Assembly: GCA_965221785.1 (NCBI GenBank)
Contig: CBDCSR010000002.1
Location: 310,001-374,000, forward strand
Source of the DNA: BD2-11 sp965221785
GTDB lineage: Bacteria; Gemmatimonadota; Gemmatimonadetes; Longimicrobiales; Gaopeijiaceae
Length of the DNA stretch: 64,000 nucleotides
Direction of reading: 5' to 3'
Part shown: piece after piece, positions 28,417 to 36,694 of the stretch
Layout: the number at the start of each line of letters is the position of its first letter
Position numbering within the stretch: position 1 is the first letter of the stretch
Position numbers and translations under genes: made by a program
Notes under the pieces: model-generated
Seen by the model: only the letters and a program-made list of their open reading frames with translations
Databases searched by the model: none
What the model was told of the DNA's origin: nothing

Positions 28417-29874
28417 TCAGGTCTCGACGTACGGCGTCACCAGGATGACCAGATCACGCTGGATCCTGTGCCTGCGGTCGACCCGGAAGAGGGCGCCGAC
28501 CACCGGGATCCTCATCAACAGAGGAATGCCCGAGCGGCTCTCGATCTCCTCGGTTACCGTCAGGCCGCCGATGACCACCGTCTCACCGTCCCGCACCAGC
28601 ACGCGGGAAGACGCTTCCTGCGTATGGAAGATGACTCCGGCGTCGGACGCGGCCGGGGTGAACTCCGCAAAGGAGCGTTCCGCGTGGAGGTCGAGGAGGA
28701 CGTGGCCTCCCTCGGTCACATGCGGAGTTACCTCAAAGACGATACCCGTCTCCTGGATCTCCACCGCAGCCGTGGGCACCACCGGCGACTGGAGTCCTCC
28801 GACGCTTCCGGCACCCGCGTCCAGCACCCTGATTGGCGTGCGCTCGCCCACCAGGATGCGGGCGGTCTGGTTGTCCAGCACCGAGATGTAGGGGGCCGCC
28901 TCCATGCGCGACAGGTTGAGTGTCTCGAGCGCTTCCAGGAAGGCCAGCAGCGTGTGCCGTCCCAACACCAGCGAGGTCAGCACAGACAGCGCGGGCCCGG
29001 ATATGCGGGTGGCCGCGTTGCCGAGTGCGGAGATGGAACTCCCGTCCAGCAACACCATGTCGCCGCTGACCGATTCGCCGGATGCCTCGCTCCCGGCGGC
29101 CTCTCCGGCCGGCCCCGCGGTGTCTTCGCCCGGGTCCGCTGCGCCGGATGGGAGAAACAGGTGGTGGCCGCGCGAGTCCCGCAGGTCATATGCGACCCCG
29201 AGTTCCTCCAACCCGGTTCGGTTCACGAAGACGATCCGGGCGGAGATGGTGATCTGGGGAGCGCGGATGTCGAGTTCGCCGACGAGCGCTGCGACCTGCG
29301 CCAGCACTCTGGGAACATCCATCACGATGACGCTGTTGGTGGCCAGCGAGAGAGATGCGCTGCCACGGTCGCTCAGGAGTGATTGCGCGGCGGGCAGCAG
29401 GTCGGCGGCAGTCGCATAGCTCATGTGAAACACCCCGGTCTCCAGGGGTTCAACGTCTTCACGCCGATTCAGGTTCTCGATGTCGTCCACCCGGAGAATG
29501 CCGTTTTCCAGCTCGCGCGCGGCCAGCCCGTGCGAATCGAGGATGACGCGCAGGGCTTCGTCCCAGGGCTGGTCCCGGATGTCGGCCGACACGATGCCGG
29601 ACACGTCGGCACCGGGGACGATGGAGATGCCCGCGAACTCCGCGAATGTGAAGAGAACGTCCCGGAGTGGAGCCGAGACGAAGGTGGCGGTGATGCGCGG
29701 TTCCCCGGGAGGCGGCTGAACAACCTGCGGTGCAGGCATTGCGGCGGCCGCCACGTCGGCGAAGCAGACATTCTCCCCGGGGCCGGGCACGGCAGGGGAT
29801 GCCGCGCCGTATGCGAGGGAAGCGTCTATCCACGGCCACCCCAGGCACATCCATGCGGCCAGCATCAGTCTCAT
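28417..29874 (-). CDS. pilQ: Type IV pilus secretin PilQ-like
   Basis: The 485-residue outer-membrane secretin forms the pore through which the pilus exits. It has a signal peptide, a secretin/TonB short N-terminal-type domain (about 65-130, SAPLRDVLFTFAEFAGISIVPG), one N1-type subdomain and the C-terminal secretin barrel (NLSRMEAAPYISVLDNQTARILVG to IPLLMRIPVVGALFRVDRRHRIQRDLVILVTPYV). It is short compared with proteobacterial PilQ (about 700 residues) because AMIN domains are absent. A Gly/Glu-rich insert (about 270-295) precedes the gate region. ATG 29874 follows GGGAGGG and overlaps the pilP stop (ATGA). Confidence 0.9.
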   Translation of the reverse strand: MRLMLAAWMCLGWPWIDASLAYGAASPAVPGPGENVCFADVAAAAMPAPQVVQPPPGEPRITATFVSAPLRDVLFTFAEFAGISIVPGADVSGIVSADIRDQPWDEALRVILDSHGLAARELENGILRVDDIENLNRREDVEPLETGVFHMSYATAADLLPAAQSLLSDRGSASLSLATNSVIVMDVPRVLAQVAALVGELDIRAPQITISARIVFVNRTGLEELGVAYDLRDSRGHHLFLPSGAADPGEDTAGPAGEAAGSEASGESVSGDMVLLDGSSISALGNAATRISGPALSVLTSLVLGRHTLLAFLEALETLNLSRMEAAPYISVLDNQTARILVGERTPIRVLDAGAGSVGGLQSPVVPTAAVEIQETGIVFEVTPHVTEGGHVLLDLHAERSFAEFTPAASDAGVIFHTQEASSRVLVRDGETVVIGGLTVTEEIESRSGIPLLMRIPVVGALFRVDRRHRIQRDLVILVTPYVET

Positions 29875-30380
29875 CGCATCGCCCTCCCTGGTGGTCGGCT
29901 CAGGTGCAGCTGACGCTGCTCTCCAATGCCGAGCCGGCGGATCTCGAGGATCACACACTCCCGCTCGACCCGGACGACTCTCATATCGCCGAGAACCACA
30001 CCCTGGCGAAGGCGAAGCGTGCGTTCACCAGCGGCGGCCGCGGCCCCGGGGATCGCCGTCCTGGAACTGACCAGAGCGACGCTCTCCCGGGCGTTGGGGG
30101 AATGGATGACGCCGATGAGTCGAAGGTCCTCGAACCTGGCGCCCGCCGAGTTACCGGGCCGAGGCCGTTCAAACGGGTCACGCCGGTCGCCTCCCGGGTA
30201 GACGAAGACCTCCCGGTCGAGACTCGGTTCGACCGTCTCGTCGCCCAGGTTCGCTTCGGACTGCGTCGCGGGGGCGCCCTCTGCGCCGGGAGACGCCGGA
30301 AGTCGAGCTTGCGTGATGGCGGCCCAGGGGGCAAGAAACGGGGTCACCATGACGAGCACGAGCACCGGTGCCGCATTCAT
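29871..30380 (-). CDS. pilP: PilP-like pilus assembly lipoprotein-type protein
   Basis: The 169-residue protein sits where pilP belongs, between pilO and pilQ. It starts with a hydrophobic signal segment (VLVLVMVTPFLAPWAA) with no lipobox cysteine, so it is probably secreted or anchored by an uncleaved segment rather than lipidated. A disordered linker follows, then the PilP beta-domain: YPGGDRRDPFERP, the FEDLRLIGVIHSPNARESVALV core and LRQGVVLGDMRVVRVE, which in PilP bind the secretin N domain and the PilN/PilO heterodimer. Overlaps of 4 nt on both sides show it is part of one translational chain. Confidence 0.8.
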   Translation of the reverse strand: MNAAPVLVLVMVTPFLAPWAAITQARLPASPGAEGAPATQSEANLGDETVEPSLDREVFVYPGGDRRDPFERPRPGNSAGARFEDLRLIGVIHSPNARESVALVSSRTAIPGAAAAAGERTLRLRQGVVLGDMRVVRVERECVILEIRRLGIGEQRQLHLSRPPGRAMR

Positions 30381-30991
30381 CGGACGACCTCCGCTGGCCC
30401 TCCGTTCGGCCCGTCGAGCGTGGGATCGATCCCTGCCGCTGGACGCACAAAGGTCTCGATCCGAAAGTGGGCGCGCACCGCCGGAGCCTCCTCCAGGGCC
30501 GGATCGGGGATCGAAGTCATCTCCAGTTCCATCGGCGTAACGATGCGCGGCAGCGACGCGACCGCCGTCAGGAAACGGGCCACTTCGTGGTAGCCCCCCA
30601 CCACGGATACCTCATAGCTCCGCTTCGTGTAGAACGGATTCGCCTCTCCCTCTCCGGGGCGCATGAAAGCCAGGTCTCCAAGCCCCGAGCGCCGGGCCTC
30701 TGCCGCCAGTGACTCCAGGAGCGCAGGGACCTCCTCGTTGCGGGGGATCAGCTGCTCCAGGCGCGCAATGTCATCTGCGTAGCGTCTCAGCCGACTCGCG
30801 AGTTGCGTGGTCCCCTCGGGCACCAGATTCCGCGCGCGTTCATTCCCGGCTTCCAACTGCTCCAGCCGGCGCTCCAGCTGCTGCGCCTCCCCATCCCGGC
30901 TGCGGTGCTCACGGTAGAAAAGGGCGGCGGCCAGCGTCACCAGCACCGCCGCCAGCAGCGCGGGCCGCGGACCCGGGATGGCGATCATCAT
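30377..30991 (-). CDS. pilO: PilO-like inner-membrane pilus assembly protein
   Basis: The 204-residue protein has one transmembrane helix near the N terminus (RPALLAAVLVTLAAALFY), a long periplasmic coiled coil (about 35-95, rich in Glu/Arg/Leu) and a ferredoxin-like domain with NPFYTKRSYEVSVVGGYHEVARFLTAVASLPRIV. This PilO signature matches YxLxIxGxYHxLxxFL in form. PilO pairs with PilN in the inner-membrane alignment complex. The start is an ATG overlapping the pilN stop. Confidence 0.87.
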   Translation of the reverse strand: MMIAIPGPRPALLAAVLVTLAAALFYREHRSRDGEAQQLERRLEQLEAGNERARNLVPEGTTQLASRLRRYADDIARLEQLIPRNEEVPALLESLAAEARRSGLGDLAFMRPGEGEANPFYTKRSYEVSVVGGYHEVARFLTAVASLPRIVTPMELEMTSIPDPALEEAPAVRAHFRIETFVRPAAGIDPTLDGPNGGPAEVVR

Positions 30992-31614
30992 GCCGGGGTC
31001 CCCATCGTTGGGCGGGGCCTGTAGGAAACCCATAGCACAAAGGCGCTGAGGACCCACTCCCCGCCGTCCGGAAGTCGTTCCGCGACCTGCTCGGTGCCGG
31101 CCAGGCTGACGGAAGTCAGGAAGGGAGACGCCTCCAGCCGGTTCATGAAGCGCGTCAGGGCAAAGGTGTTGGCGGTTCGTCCCTCGATCTCCACCCGGAT
31201 CTGGTCGCCGGCACCCGCTTCCGCGATACGCGTCAACCAGGTGAACTCCGGCACGGCAGCCGCCACTTCATCGAGGATGTGGGACCAGACATACCGCCCG
31301 CGGTCGAGTTCCCGGATGACACGCACGCGTGCGGCCACGGAATCGCGTCCGGCACGCAACTGCTCCGCGGTGGAGATCAGGCCGGCCAGTTCGGTCGAGT
31401 CGCCCGCGGCCTGAGCGACTCGATCCTCCAGAATTCGGCGCCGATCACGGGCACCCGGGTGGAGCACCGCCAGTACCAGGAGGGTGACCAGCCCGGGAAC
31501 GCCCGCCGCCAGGTGCCACGGCGACCCGGATCTCGAAGGCGACGCATCCGCTGACGGTTGCCGCCCGCGCGCGGCCGGGCCCGTCCCCCTGGGCATCAGG
31601 TTGATTTCAATCAC
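30988..31614 (-). CDS. pilN: PilN-like inner-membrane pilus assembly protein
   Basis: The 208-residue protein begins with IEINLMPRG, the conserved N-terminal motif by which PilN inserts into the groove of PilM. It then has a basic, Ser/Pro-rich stretch, a single transmembrane helix (LAAGVPGLVTLLVLAVL), a periplasmic coiled coil and a C-terminal ferredoxin-like domain (FTWLTRIAEAGAGDQIRVEIEGRTANTFALTRFMNRLEAS). It starts with GTG at 31614, overlapping the pilM stop (GTGA). Confidence 0.87.
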   Translation of the reverse strand: MIEINLMPRGTGPAARGRQPSADASPSRSGSPWHLAAGVPGLVTLLVLAVLHPGARDRRRILEDRVAQAAGDSTELAGLISTAEQLRAGRDSVAARVRVIRELDRGRYVWSHILDEVAAAVPEFTWLTRIAEAGAGDQIRVEIEGRTANTFALTRFMNRLEASPFLTSVSLAGTEQVAERLPDGGEWVLSAFVLWVSYRPRPTMGTPA

Positions 31615-32648
31615 CGGTCGCGACTCCGTGGGGATGAGCGCAAAGCCAGGCCCACCGGCAACAACAGCATGGGCGCGATCTCTTCCAGCTCGACATCGAC
31701 GCAGGCATCGGGACGGACGGGAATCTGTTCGAAGGGGTTGGCGACGTGTGTCTCGATGGAGAGGATGCGGCCCAGCGCCTCGGCCAGGCCCGGGATCCGG
31801 GCACCCCCGCCGCTCAGGTAGACGCGCCCCAGACCCAGGTCACCAGGCCTGGTTTTCAGGAAGGCCGACGCCCTGCCCAGCCCCACGGCCATTTCGTCCG
31901 CCGCGAACTCGATGACCTTCTGCAGGCCGGGCGATACCCGCTGGCCGCGAATCATCGCTTCCGTGGACCGCGCCTCGAGGCCCATCTCCCGCTGGGCTGC
32001 CTTGCACAGGGAGCGCACGCCGAAGTCGAAATCGCGCGTGACCGCGGGGATGCTCTCTTCCACAACGACCACCGTGGTCGTCTCCCAGCCAATGTCGGCG
32101 GCCATTACGACACCCTCGGCCGCTTCGGGATGGTTGTGGATCAGGGCATTGCTCAGCGCAAAGCCATCCACATCAAGGACTTCGACCGCGAGCCCGGCGG
32201 CGTGCACGATTTCGGTGGCCTCATGCACGAGGTCGCGCTTGGCCGCCACCAGAAGGACATCCATGGGATCTCCGGGGGTGAGGATCTGGAAGTCCAGTTC
32301 AACGCTGGCGGTATCGAAGGGAAGGTGCTGTTCGGCCTCCCAGCGGATTGCCTCCCGCAATTCGGACGGCTTCATGCGCTCCAATTCGATCCGCTTGGCA
32401 ATGACACCGTGACCGGAGACGCCGGTCACTACCTCGCGGCGTTTCAGTCCGGAGTCCCGGAACAGTTCGACGACCGCTTCCACCTGGGAAGCTCCGGCGC
32501 GCGCATCGTCGTCCCTCTCCGTCAACACGCGCATCGCAACCCGGGAGATTTCGGGAACCTGCCCGCCATGGCTCATCTGTACGACCTTGAGGCATCGCCT
32601 CCCGACATCGAGCCCGACGGACACTTGTCCGCGCCTGAACCAGCCCAT
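31611..32648 (-). CDS. pilM: PilM-like cytoplasmic actin-fold pilus assembly protein
   Basis: The 345-residue protein has the FtsA/actin-like fold of PilM: an ATP-binding VGLDVGRRCLKVVQM at the N terminus, VVTGVSGHGVIAKRIELERM, a LPFDTASVELDFQIL segment, VVMAADIGWETTTVVVVEE (phosphate 2) and GLGRVYLSGGGARIPGLAEALGRIL (adenosine motif). PilM links the PilN/O/P complex to the cytoplasmic ATPases. It starts at ATG 32648, 9 nt after the TAG of the pilX-like gene, and starts the overlapping pilMNOP(Q) chain. Confidence 0.92.
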   Translation of the reverse strand: MGWFRRGQVSVGLDVGRRCLKVVQMSHGGQVPEISRVAMRVLTERDDDARAGASQVEAVVELFRDSGLKRREVVTGVSGHGVIAKRIELERMKPSELREAIRWEAEQHLPFDTASVELDFQILTPGDPMDVLLVAAKRDLVHEATEIVHAAGLAVEVLDVDGFALSNALIHNHPEAAEGVVMAADIGWETTTVVVVEESIPAVTRDFDFGVRSLCKAAQREMGLEARSTEAMIRGQRVSPGLQKVIEFAADEMAVGLGRASAFLKTRPGDLGLGRVYLSGGGARIPGLAEALGRILSIETHVANPFEQIPVRPDACVDVELEEIAPMLLLPVGLALRSSPRSRDR

Positions 32649-32657
32649 CGACGCTGT

Positions 32658-33785
32658 CTAGACGGGCTCGAGCCAGGAGCCAGCCGGCAGGGCCCGCATC
32701 GTCCGTAGTCCGGCATGGCTGAGCGCGCGCAGCCCGGCGCAGGCGGACGCCTCCACCCGAGCCCGTCCTTCCAGCAGGACCCGGTCGCCCGAGCGGATCC
32801 ACCCGGCAACGCGGGCATCGTCGGCAAGGCGGACGACCTCCGTCGCCAGCACCAGCCCCGCGAAGGTTGTGTTCGCCAGGAGGCTCGCGCCTCCGTCAAC
32901 CACGAGCACCCCCTGTCCCTCGCCTCCGATTACCTCCAGCGACCCGCGGACAACGACGACCGGCACGTAGGCCCCGCAGCTTCCGGCAGGATTCAGGGGC
33001 GTTCCCCAGTTGCCGGCCGCAGTTGCGGGACAACCGCTGCCCAGGTGGACGCGCGTACTGCCACCAGGGACGCCGAGCGTGATGTCCGCCAGCTCCTCCA
33101 GATCCTGGAGGGAGAGGACTCCCAGATTCAGGGACGGCGGATTCAGGTCGGGCGCCAGGCGCTGCCGCCGTGCCGACTCGAGCGTGGCAGCCGGGGGCAC
33201 CCAGCGCCCGCTCTCGGCTACTACGCCATGCGGGAAGATCGAATCCGCCACCGGAAGCTGTGGTGCGCACTCGGCAGCGCTCCAGGCCAACGGCGGAGCC
33301 GTTACGCGGTCACCCGCTATCAGGGCCGAACCCGTTACCGAGATGCTGGCTGGAGCAGCGACCCCCGCCGGAAAGGCGCTGAGGCGGGCGCCTGGGTCGA
33401 GCGCCCAGGTCAGCCGCCCCGTCTTCGCGCGGGCCGCACCGTCCACCATGCCCTCCCCCACAAGCAGGTGGATCTCGCGTGTAAGGCGATGGGCCGCCAC
33501 GCGATAGGAGCCCCGCTGCCCGTGCGCACCCTCCACCACCGTGCTGTCCCCGACCGGCGCGGCCGCGAGCAGCCCGGCCGCCGTGCCGGCAACCGCGCGC
33601 ACTCCGCCCTCCGCGGCAAGCCGGGCGATCAGCAGCTCGCGTTCGGCTCCGGCTACCGTCAATTCCTGGTGCGCAAGGTAGTGGAGGAGATGTCCGAAGG
33701 CGGTGGCGGAAAGCAGCACCATGAGGATCAGCGGGATGGCGAACCCCCCGTCGCCCGCGACTCCGGGGCCGGCGACGCTCCTCAC
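32658..33785 (-). CDS. PilX-like pilus assembly protein with N-terminal membrane helix
   Basis: The 375-residue protein begins with a short leader and a hydrophobic helix (FAIPLILMVLLSATAFGHLLHYL) followed by an Ala-rich amphipathic stretch, the layout of PilX or other non-pilin-length minor components. The large remainder is Gly/Ala/Val-rich, with segments such as YVPVVVVRGSLEVIGGEGQGVLVVDGG and AGLVLATEVVRLADDARVAGWIRSGD that suggest a beta-helix or polymer-forming domain like bactofilin or a filamentous adhesin. Cysteines near the end could form a disulfide. GTG 33785 overlaps the stop of the PilW-like gene. The role is inferred from position; similarity to PilX is weak. Confidence 0.65.
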   Translation of the reverse strand: MRSVAGPGVAGDGGFAIPLILMVLLSATAFGHLLHYLAHQELTVAGAERELLIARLAAEGGVRAVAGTAAGLLAAAPVGDSTVVEGAHGQRGSYRVAAHRLTREIHLLVGEGMVDGAARAKTGRLTWALDPGARLSAFPAGVAAPASISVTGSALIAGDRVTAPPLAWSAAECAPQLPVADSIFPHGVVAESGRWVPPAATLESARRQRLAPDLNPPSLNLGVLSLQDLEELADITLGVPGGSTRVHLGSGCPATAAGNWGTPLNPAGSCGAYVPVVVVRGSLEVIGGEGQGVLVVDGGASLLANTTFAGLVLATEVVRLADDARVAGWIRSGDRVLLEGRARVEASACAGLRALSHAGLRTMRALPAGSWLEPV

Positions 33786-34510
33786 GGCCAAACCTCGCGC
33801 GGCCACACGCGTACCGAGTCGATTGTGGTCGCACGGGGAGCCTGTCCGAAGGCCAGCCGCAGATCGAGTCCGGCCCCGCGGCCCGACACGCCCGAGGCGA
33901 CACCCGCGCCTGTTCGCAGCACCTGCGCGGTGAGCGGCTGGCGCCCCCCTCGACCCGGCCGGTAGCGGAAGGCTCCCGCGGCAACATGGTAGCTGCCCCG
34001 TTCGAATACTCGTCCCACGACCGCCTCAGGTACGGCGGGATTCAGCTCCCATGCCTGACCGCGGGCGCCATCACCACACACGGCAGGCCGAGCCCTGACG
34101 AGTGCCGCGACGCGCCACACCCCATCGGCGGCGAGGACGAGCACGGAGTCCTTGGCCGGGTCGGGTCGGCGCAGTCCGGCGTAGCGCACAACCCACGGGG
34201 ACGGGGAGGCGGGGGCGCAACGTACCCCGGTCCCCCGAAACGCCCGCATGGCAACGGAATCTCCGACACCTGCCACCCAGTCGACCGCGGCAAGCCCGGT
34301 CCTTAGTTCCTGCGCGAGCGTGTACCGCGCGATCCTTTTCGTTTCGCGCATCTCCGCTTCCCCTGTCACGCTCCCAAGCGCATGCCGAAGCGTCGTCAGC
34401 GTCTGCAGTGCCGCCGCCATGACCGCAACCAGGAGCACCATGGCAGTAAGGGCTTCCACGATCGATGATCCCCGACGGGAAGCGGCTGTCGGCGGATGTG
34501 GCGCACCCAT
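33782..34510 (-). CDS. PilW-like minor pilin (prepilin-type N-terminal helix)
   Basis: The 242-residue protein has a leader rich in small and basic residues, then GSSIVEALTAMVLLVAVMAAALQTL, a class III signal. The Gly before SSIVE is the expected PilD cleavage point and Glu sits at position +5. The globular part has Cys pairs and a PilW-like length. Minor pilins prime assembly at the pilus tip. The gene is one nucleotide after pilV and overlaps the PilX-like gene by 4 nt. Confidence 0.75.
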   Translation of the reverse strand: MGAPHPPTAASRRGSSIVEALTAMVLLVAVMAAALQTLTTLRHALGSVTGEAEMRETKRIARYTLAQELRTGLAAVDWVAGVGDSVAMRAFRGTGVRCAPASPSPWVVRYAGLRRPDPAKDSVLVLAADGVWRVAALVRARPAVCGDGARGQAWELNPAVPEAVVGRVFERGSYHVAAGAFRYRPGRGGRQPLTAQVLRTGAGVASGVSGRGAGLDLRLAFGQAPRATTIDSVRVWPREVWP

Positions 34511-34511
34511 A

Positions 34512-34886
34512 TCAGGGTGCCGGCACGGTAGCCGTGACGCGCAGCAGCTCCGCTCTTGTGGTATCGTGCGCGCTGGCCCGGATGACGACCTGCAGGAGCC
34601 TCCCTCCCAGGGGAACCGGATCCTCCCAGACCAGCACCCCCCACGGGTATTGGCGTATCCCGCCGCCCGCCACCCCGAAGAGCCCCAGGGAGTCGGCGAT
34701 CTCCTCCGCTGCCATCACCGCCGCGGCCAGTTCTCCGGCGCGCCGCCAGGATTGAAGCGACGCGGTCCCAAGCGCGGCTGCGGCCAGCAGACCCGTGCAC
34801 AGGAGCACGATGGCCAGCATGGCCTCCACGAGCGTGAACCCCGCGGAAGCAGTCGCTGCAGAGGGCGCCCGCCTCGACCCAATCAT
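34512..34886 (-). CDS. PilV-like minor pilin
   Basis: The 124-residue protein carries the clearest prepilin signature in the group, AGFTLVEAMLAIVLLCTGLLAAAALG, with cleavage expected after the Gly and the +5 Glu present. The body is short and mostly alpha/beta. Proteins of this type (PilV, GspI) form a tip complex with the other minor pilins. The ATG overlaps the stop of the FimT/GspH-like gene by 4 nt. Confidence 0.78.
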   Translation of the reverse strand: MIGSRRAPSAATASAGFTLVEAMLAIVLLCTGLLAAAALGTASLQSWRRAGELAAAVMAAEEIADSLGLFGVAGGGIRQYPWGVLVWEDPVPLGGRLLQVVIRASAHDTTRAELLRVTATVPAP

Positions 34887-35311
34887 CGCCGCGATACCCG
34901 CCCGTAGGTTGAAATCACCAGCGACGCATGTGTTGCGCCCCGCTCGAAGCGAAGCGTGCGGGCGGACATCCGGCCCAGTCCGAGCGAATTGAATTCGATG
35001 GTCGCGAGCGTATCCTGCCCAGAAATGTCGAGCGAAACCCCGTAGCGGTCTCCCAGGTCGACACGCTCCCGGAACGTGCCCCCGAAACTGCGCTCGATGT
35101 GTCCGCGGCCGGGCACGATCGTGACCTGCGAGGCGCCGGACTCCAGCGCGTCAATCCGGGCACGGGCGAGAAGCGCCGCGCTGGCTTCGCGCGCCTGCAT
35201 CACCGCCCAGCGATCACGGTGCAGTTGCAGGGCGGGCAGCCCCAGCGCAATACCGATGCCGACGATCGCCAGCACCACCAGGCACTCGAAGAGTGTGAAT
35301 CCCCTGTTCAT
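34883..35311 (-). CDS. FimT/GspH-like pseudopilin
   Basis: The 142-residue protein begins NRGFTLFECLVVLAIVGIGIALGLPAL: a two-residue basic leader, Gly, then FTLFE with the +5 Glu and a transmembrane helix that continues as an amphipathic helix. The C-terminal domain has GspH/FimT-like beta strands (ASQVTIVPGRGHIERSFGG, SLDISGQDTLATIEFNSLGLGR). It appears to be the first gene of the minor-pilin/pilMNOPQ operon, with 125 nt before it containing direct repeats. Confidence 0.78.
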   Translation of the reverse strand: MNRGFTLFECLVVLAIVGIGIALGLPALQLHRDRWAVMQAREASAALLARARIDALESGASQVTIVPGRGHIERSFGGTFRERVDLGDRYGVSLDISGQDTLATIEFNSLGLGRMSARTLRFERGATHASLVISTYGRVSRR

Positions 35312-35353
35312 GCCATGAAAGATGGCGTTCGGGGATCCTGCCGGGGATGGCGC

Positions 35354-35385
35354 TCCGGGACTACGGAATGTCGATCCGGGACTAC
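35354..35385. repeat. Direct repeat TCCGGGACTAC x2 upstream of the pilus operon
   Basis: The 11-mer TCCGGGACTAC occurs at 35354-35364 and 35375-35385, a period of 21 bp, or two helical turns, 43-74 bp upstream of the first pilin-like gene on the minus strand. This is the layout of tandem activator sites. No clear -35/-10 was recognised next to it. It could also be a chance duplication. Confidence 0.4.
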
Positions 35386-35436
35386 CCGGCTTCCAGAACC
35401 TATCGGGCCCCTACTGCGGCCGCAGGAGGATGGTCG

Positions 35437-36426
35437 CTACCGAAACTGGGTGGGGATGGTGAGCACCTGACCCGGGTAGATCCGGCTGCCCCGCAGGTTG
35501 TTTGACTGCCGCAGCGCAGCGATCGTCGTCCCGTGCGCGCGCGCGATGTCCCAAAGGGAATCCCCCCGCTGCACCCGGTAACTGAAACTCATGGCCTGCC
35601 GCACACCGACTCCGCCCGCCGGGATCGTCAGCACCTGACCCGGATAGATCCGGCTGCCCAGAAGGTTGTTCGACTGCTGGACTGCCGCGATCGTCGTCCC
35701 GTGCGCCCGGGCAATATCCCAGAGAGCGTCTCCGGATCGCACGCGGTACGATCGGCTGCCCCCGGCCGCCGCCGCGACGTCTTGTGCCGAGGCTGCCTCC
35801 GCCGCGTCCGCCACCCGGGTCGGCGTCGCCTGGACGGCTCCCGTCCTCAGGCCCTCCACGTAGCGGGTGTATGGTTCGGGGTACAGAGCGATGTGGTAGT
35901 GGGGGGGGCGGGACTCGCGCGTGGCCTCCAGAACGCCGTTCGCTTCCAGCGAGAGCAGGACATCCTCGAGCCATGCGCGGCAGGGACGATGGTTCGACCG
36001 GCGCAGGTCGACGGCCATGCCGGTGGGATGAACCGAGCGGCTGGAGGCGTTGGGGGGCTGCCGGTTGAGCGCGCGCGTCAGGCTGGTGACGACCATGACC
36101 TCCCCGCAGGCCCTGCGGTATTGACCCGCAAGCCGTTCGACGAAGGTGCGAACCTGGGGACGGGCATACGGGAAGCTGACCTCGTCGTCGATATCATAGT
36201 CCCGGTTCCCTTGCAGAGGCACCAGGTAGCCCAACTCCACAAAACGATGCACGTGCGCGGCGGTCCGCAGGTAGGTGAAATCGTGGGCCCGCGCCTGGAC
36301 GTTCTGTTCCGTCAGCGAGCGGGATGACCCGCGGAGGCTCTGCGCGGCGGATGAGGAGGGCGCGAGGCCCGCGGCCAGAAGTGCGCCGAAGACCAGGACT
36401 CCTGCCCGAATGCCGTCTCGTCCCAT
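35437..36426 (-). CDS. Secreted DUF5715-type protein with two LysM domains
   Basis: The 329-residue product has a signal peptide (VLVFGALLAAGLAPSSSAAQ), a domain of about 170 residues with a peptidase-M15-like pattern (SVHPTGMAVDLRR, then HYHIALYPEPY, both with His/Asp in the M15 arrangement), and two LysM peptidoglycan-binding repeats (YRVRSGDALWDIARAHGTTI and YRVQRGDSLWDIARAHGTTI, followed in each by SRIYPGQVLTIP). The two LysM units are nearly identical in protein and DNA, which suggests recent duplication. I infer a peptidoglycan hydrolase or binding protein; catalytic activity is not shown. A good promoter lies upstream and the pilus operon begins 126 nt downstream. Confidence 0.85.
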   Translation of the reverse strand: MGRDGIRAGVLVFGALLAAGLAPSSSAAQSLRGSSRSLTEQNVQARAHDFTYLRTAAHVHRFVELGYLVPLQGNRDYDIDDEVSFPYARPQVRTFVERLAGQYRRACGEVMVVTSLTRALNRQPPNASSRSVHPTGMAVDLRRSNHRPCRAWLEDVLLSLEANGVLEATRESRPPHYHIALYPEPYTRYVEGLRTGAVQATPTRVADAAEAASAQDVAAAAGGSRSYRVRSGDALWDIARAHGTTIAAVQQSNNLLGSRIYPGQVLTIPAGGVGVRQAMSFSYRVQRGDSLWDIARAHGTTIAALRQSNNLRGSRIYPGQVLTIPTQFR

Positions 36427-36524
36427 CGTCTCCCATCCAGATTCAGGCTGTAGCGGGAGGGTGATCGGATCGCCTCACTCCGACCATCTCCAAACTTCAT
36501 TTGTTTAGAGCGCGCAGCGTGTAT

Positions 36525-36553
36525 TCTATACGCCGATTCTCCCTCGTCCGCAA
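36525..36553 (-). promoter_or_regulatory. Sigma-70-type promoter for the LysM gene
   Basis: On the minus strand TTGCGG (36553-36548) and TATAGA (36530-36525) are separated by exactly 17 bp, in a locally AT-rich patch within the 268-nt gap between sodA and the LysM gene. The expected 5' leader is about 90 nt. The -10 element is the best match to TATAAT noticed in the window. Confidence 0.55.
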
Positions 36554-36694
36554 GGGTTTACAACGATATGGCGGGCCCGCAGCCGGAGCATGCGTCCGTG
36601 TCCATTGGCGGGCGGACGGCACTTTCCGATTGATGTGCGACGCCGGCGACGCCGCTACGGAGCGCGGAATCCCGCAAATGCCCGGCGGGCGGTC

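Noticed and set aside
35437..35800. The near-identical LysM-coding stretches as a mobile or tandem DNA repeat
   Set aside because: They are in-frame protein-domain repeats within one gene, explained by domain duplication.
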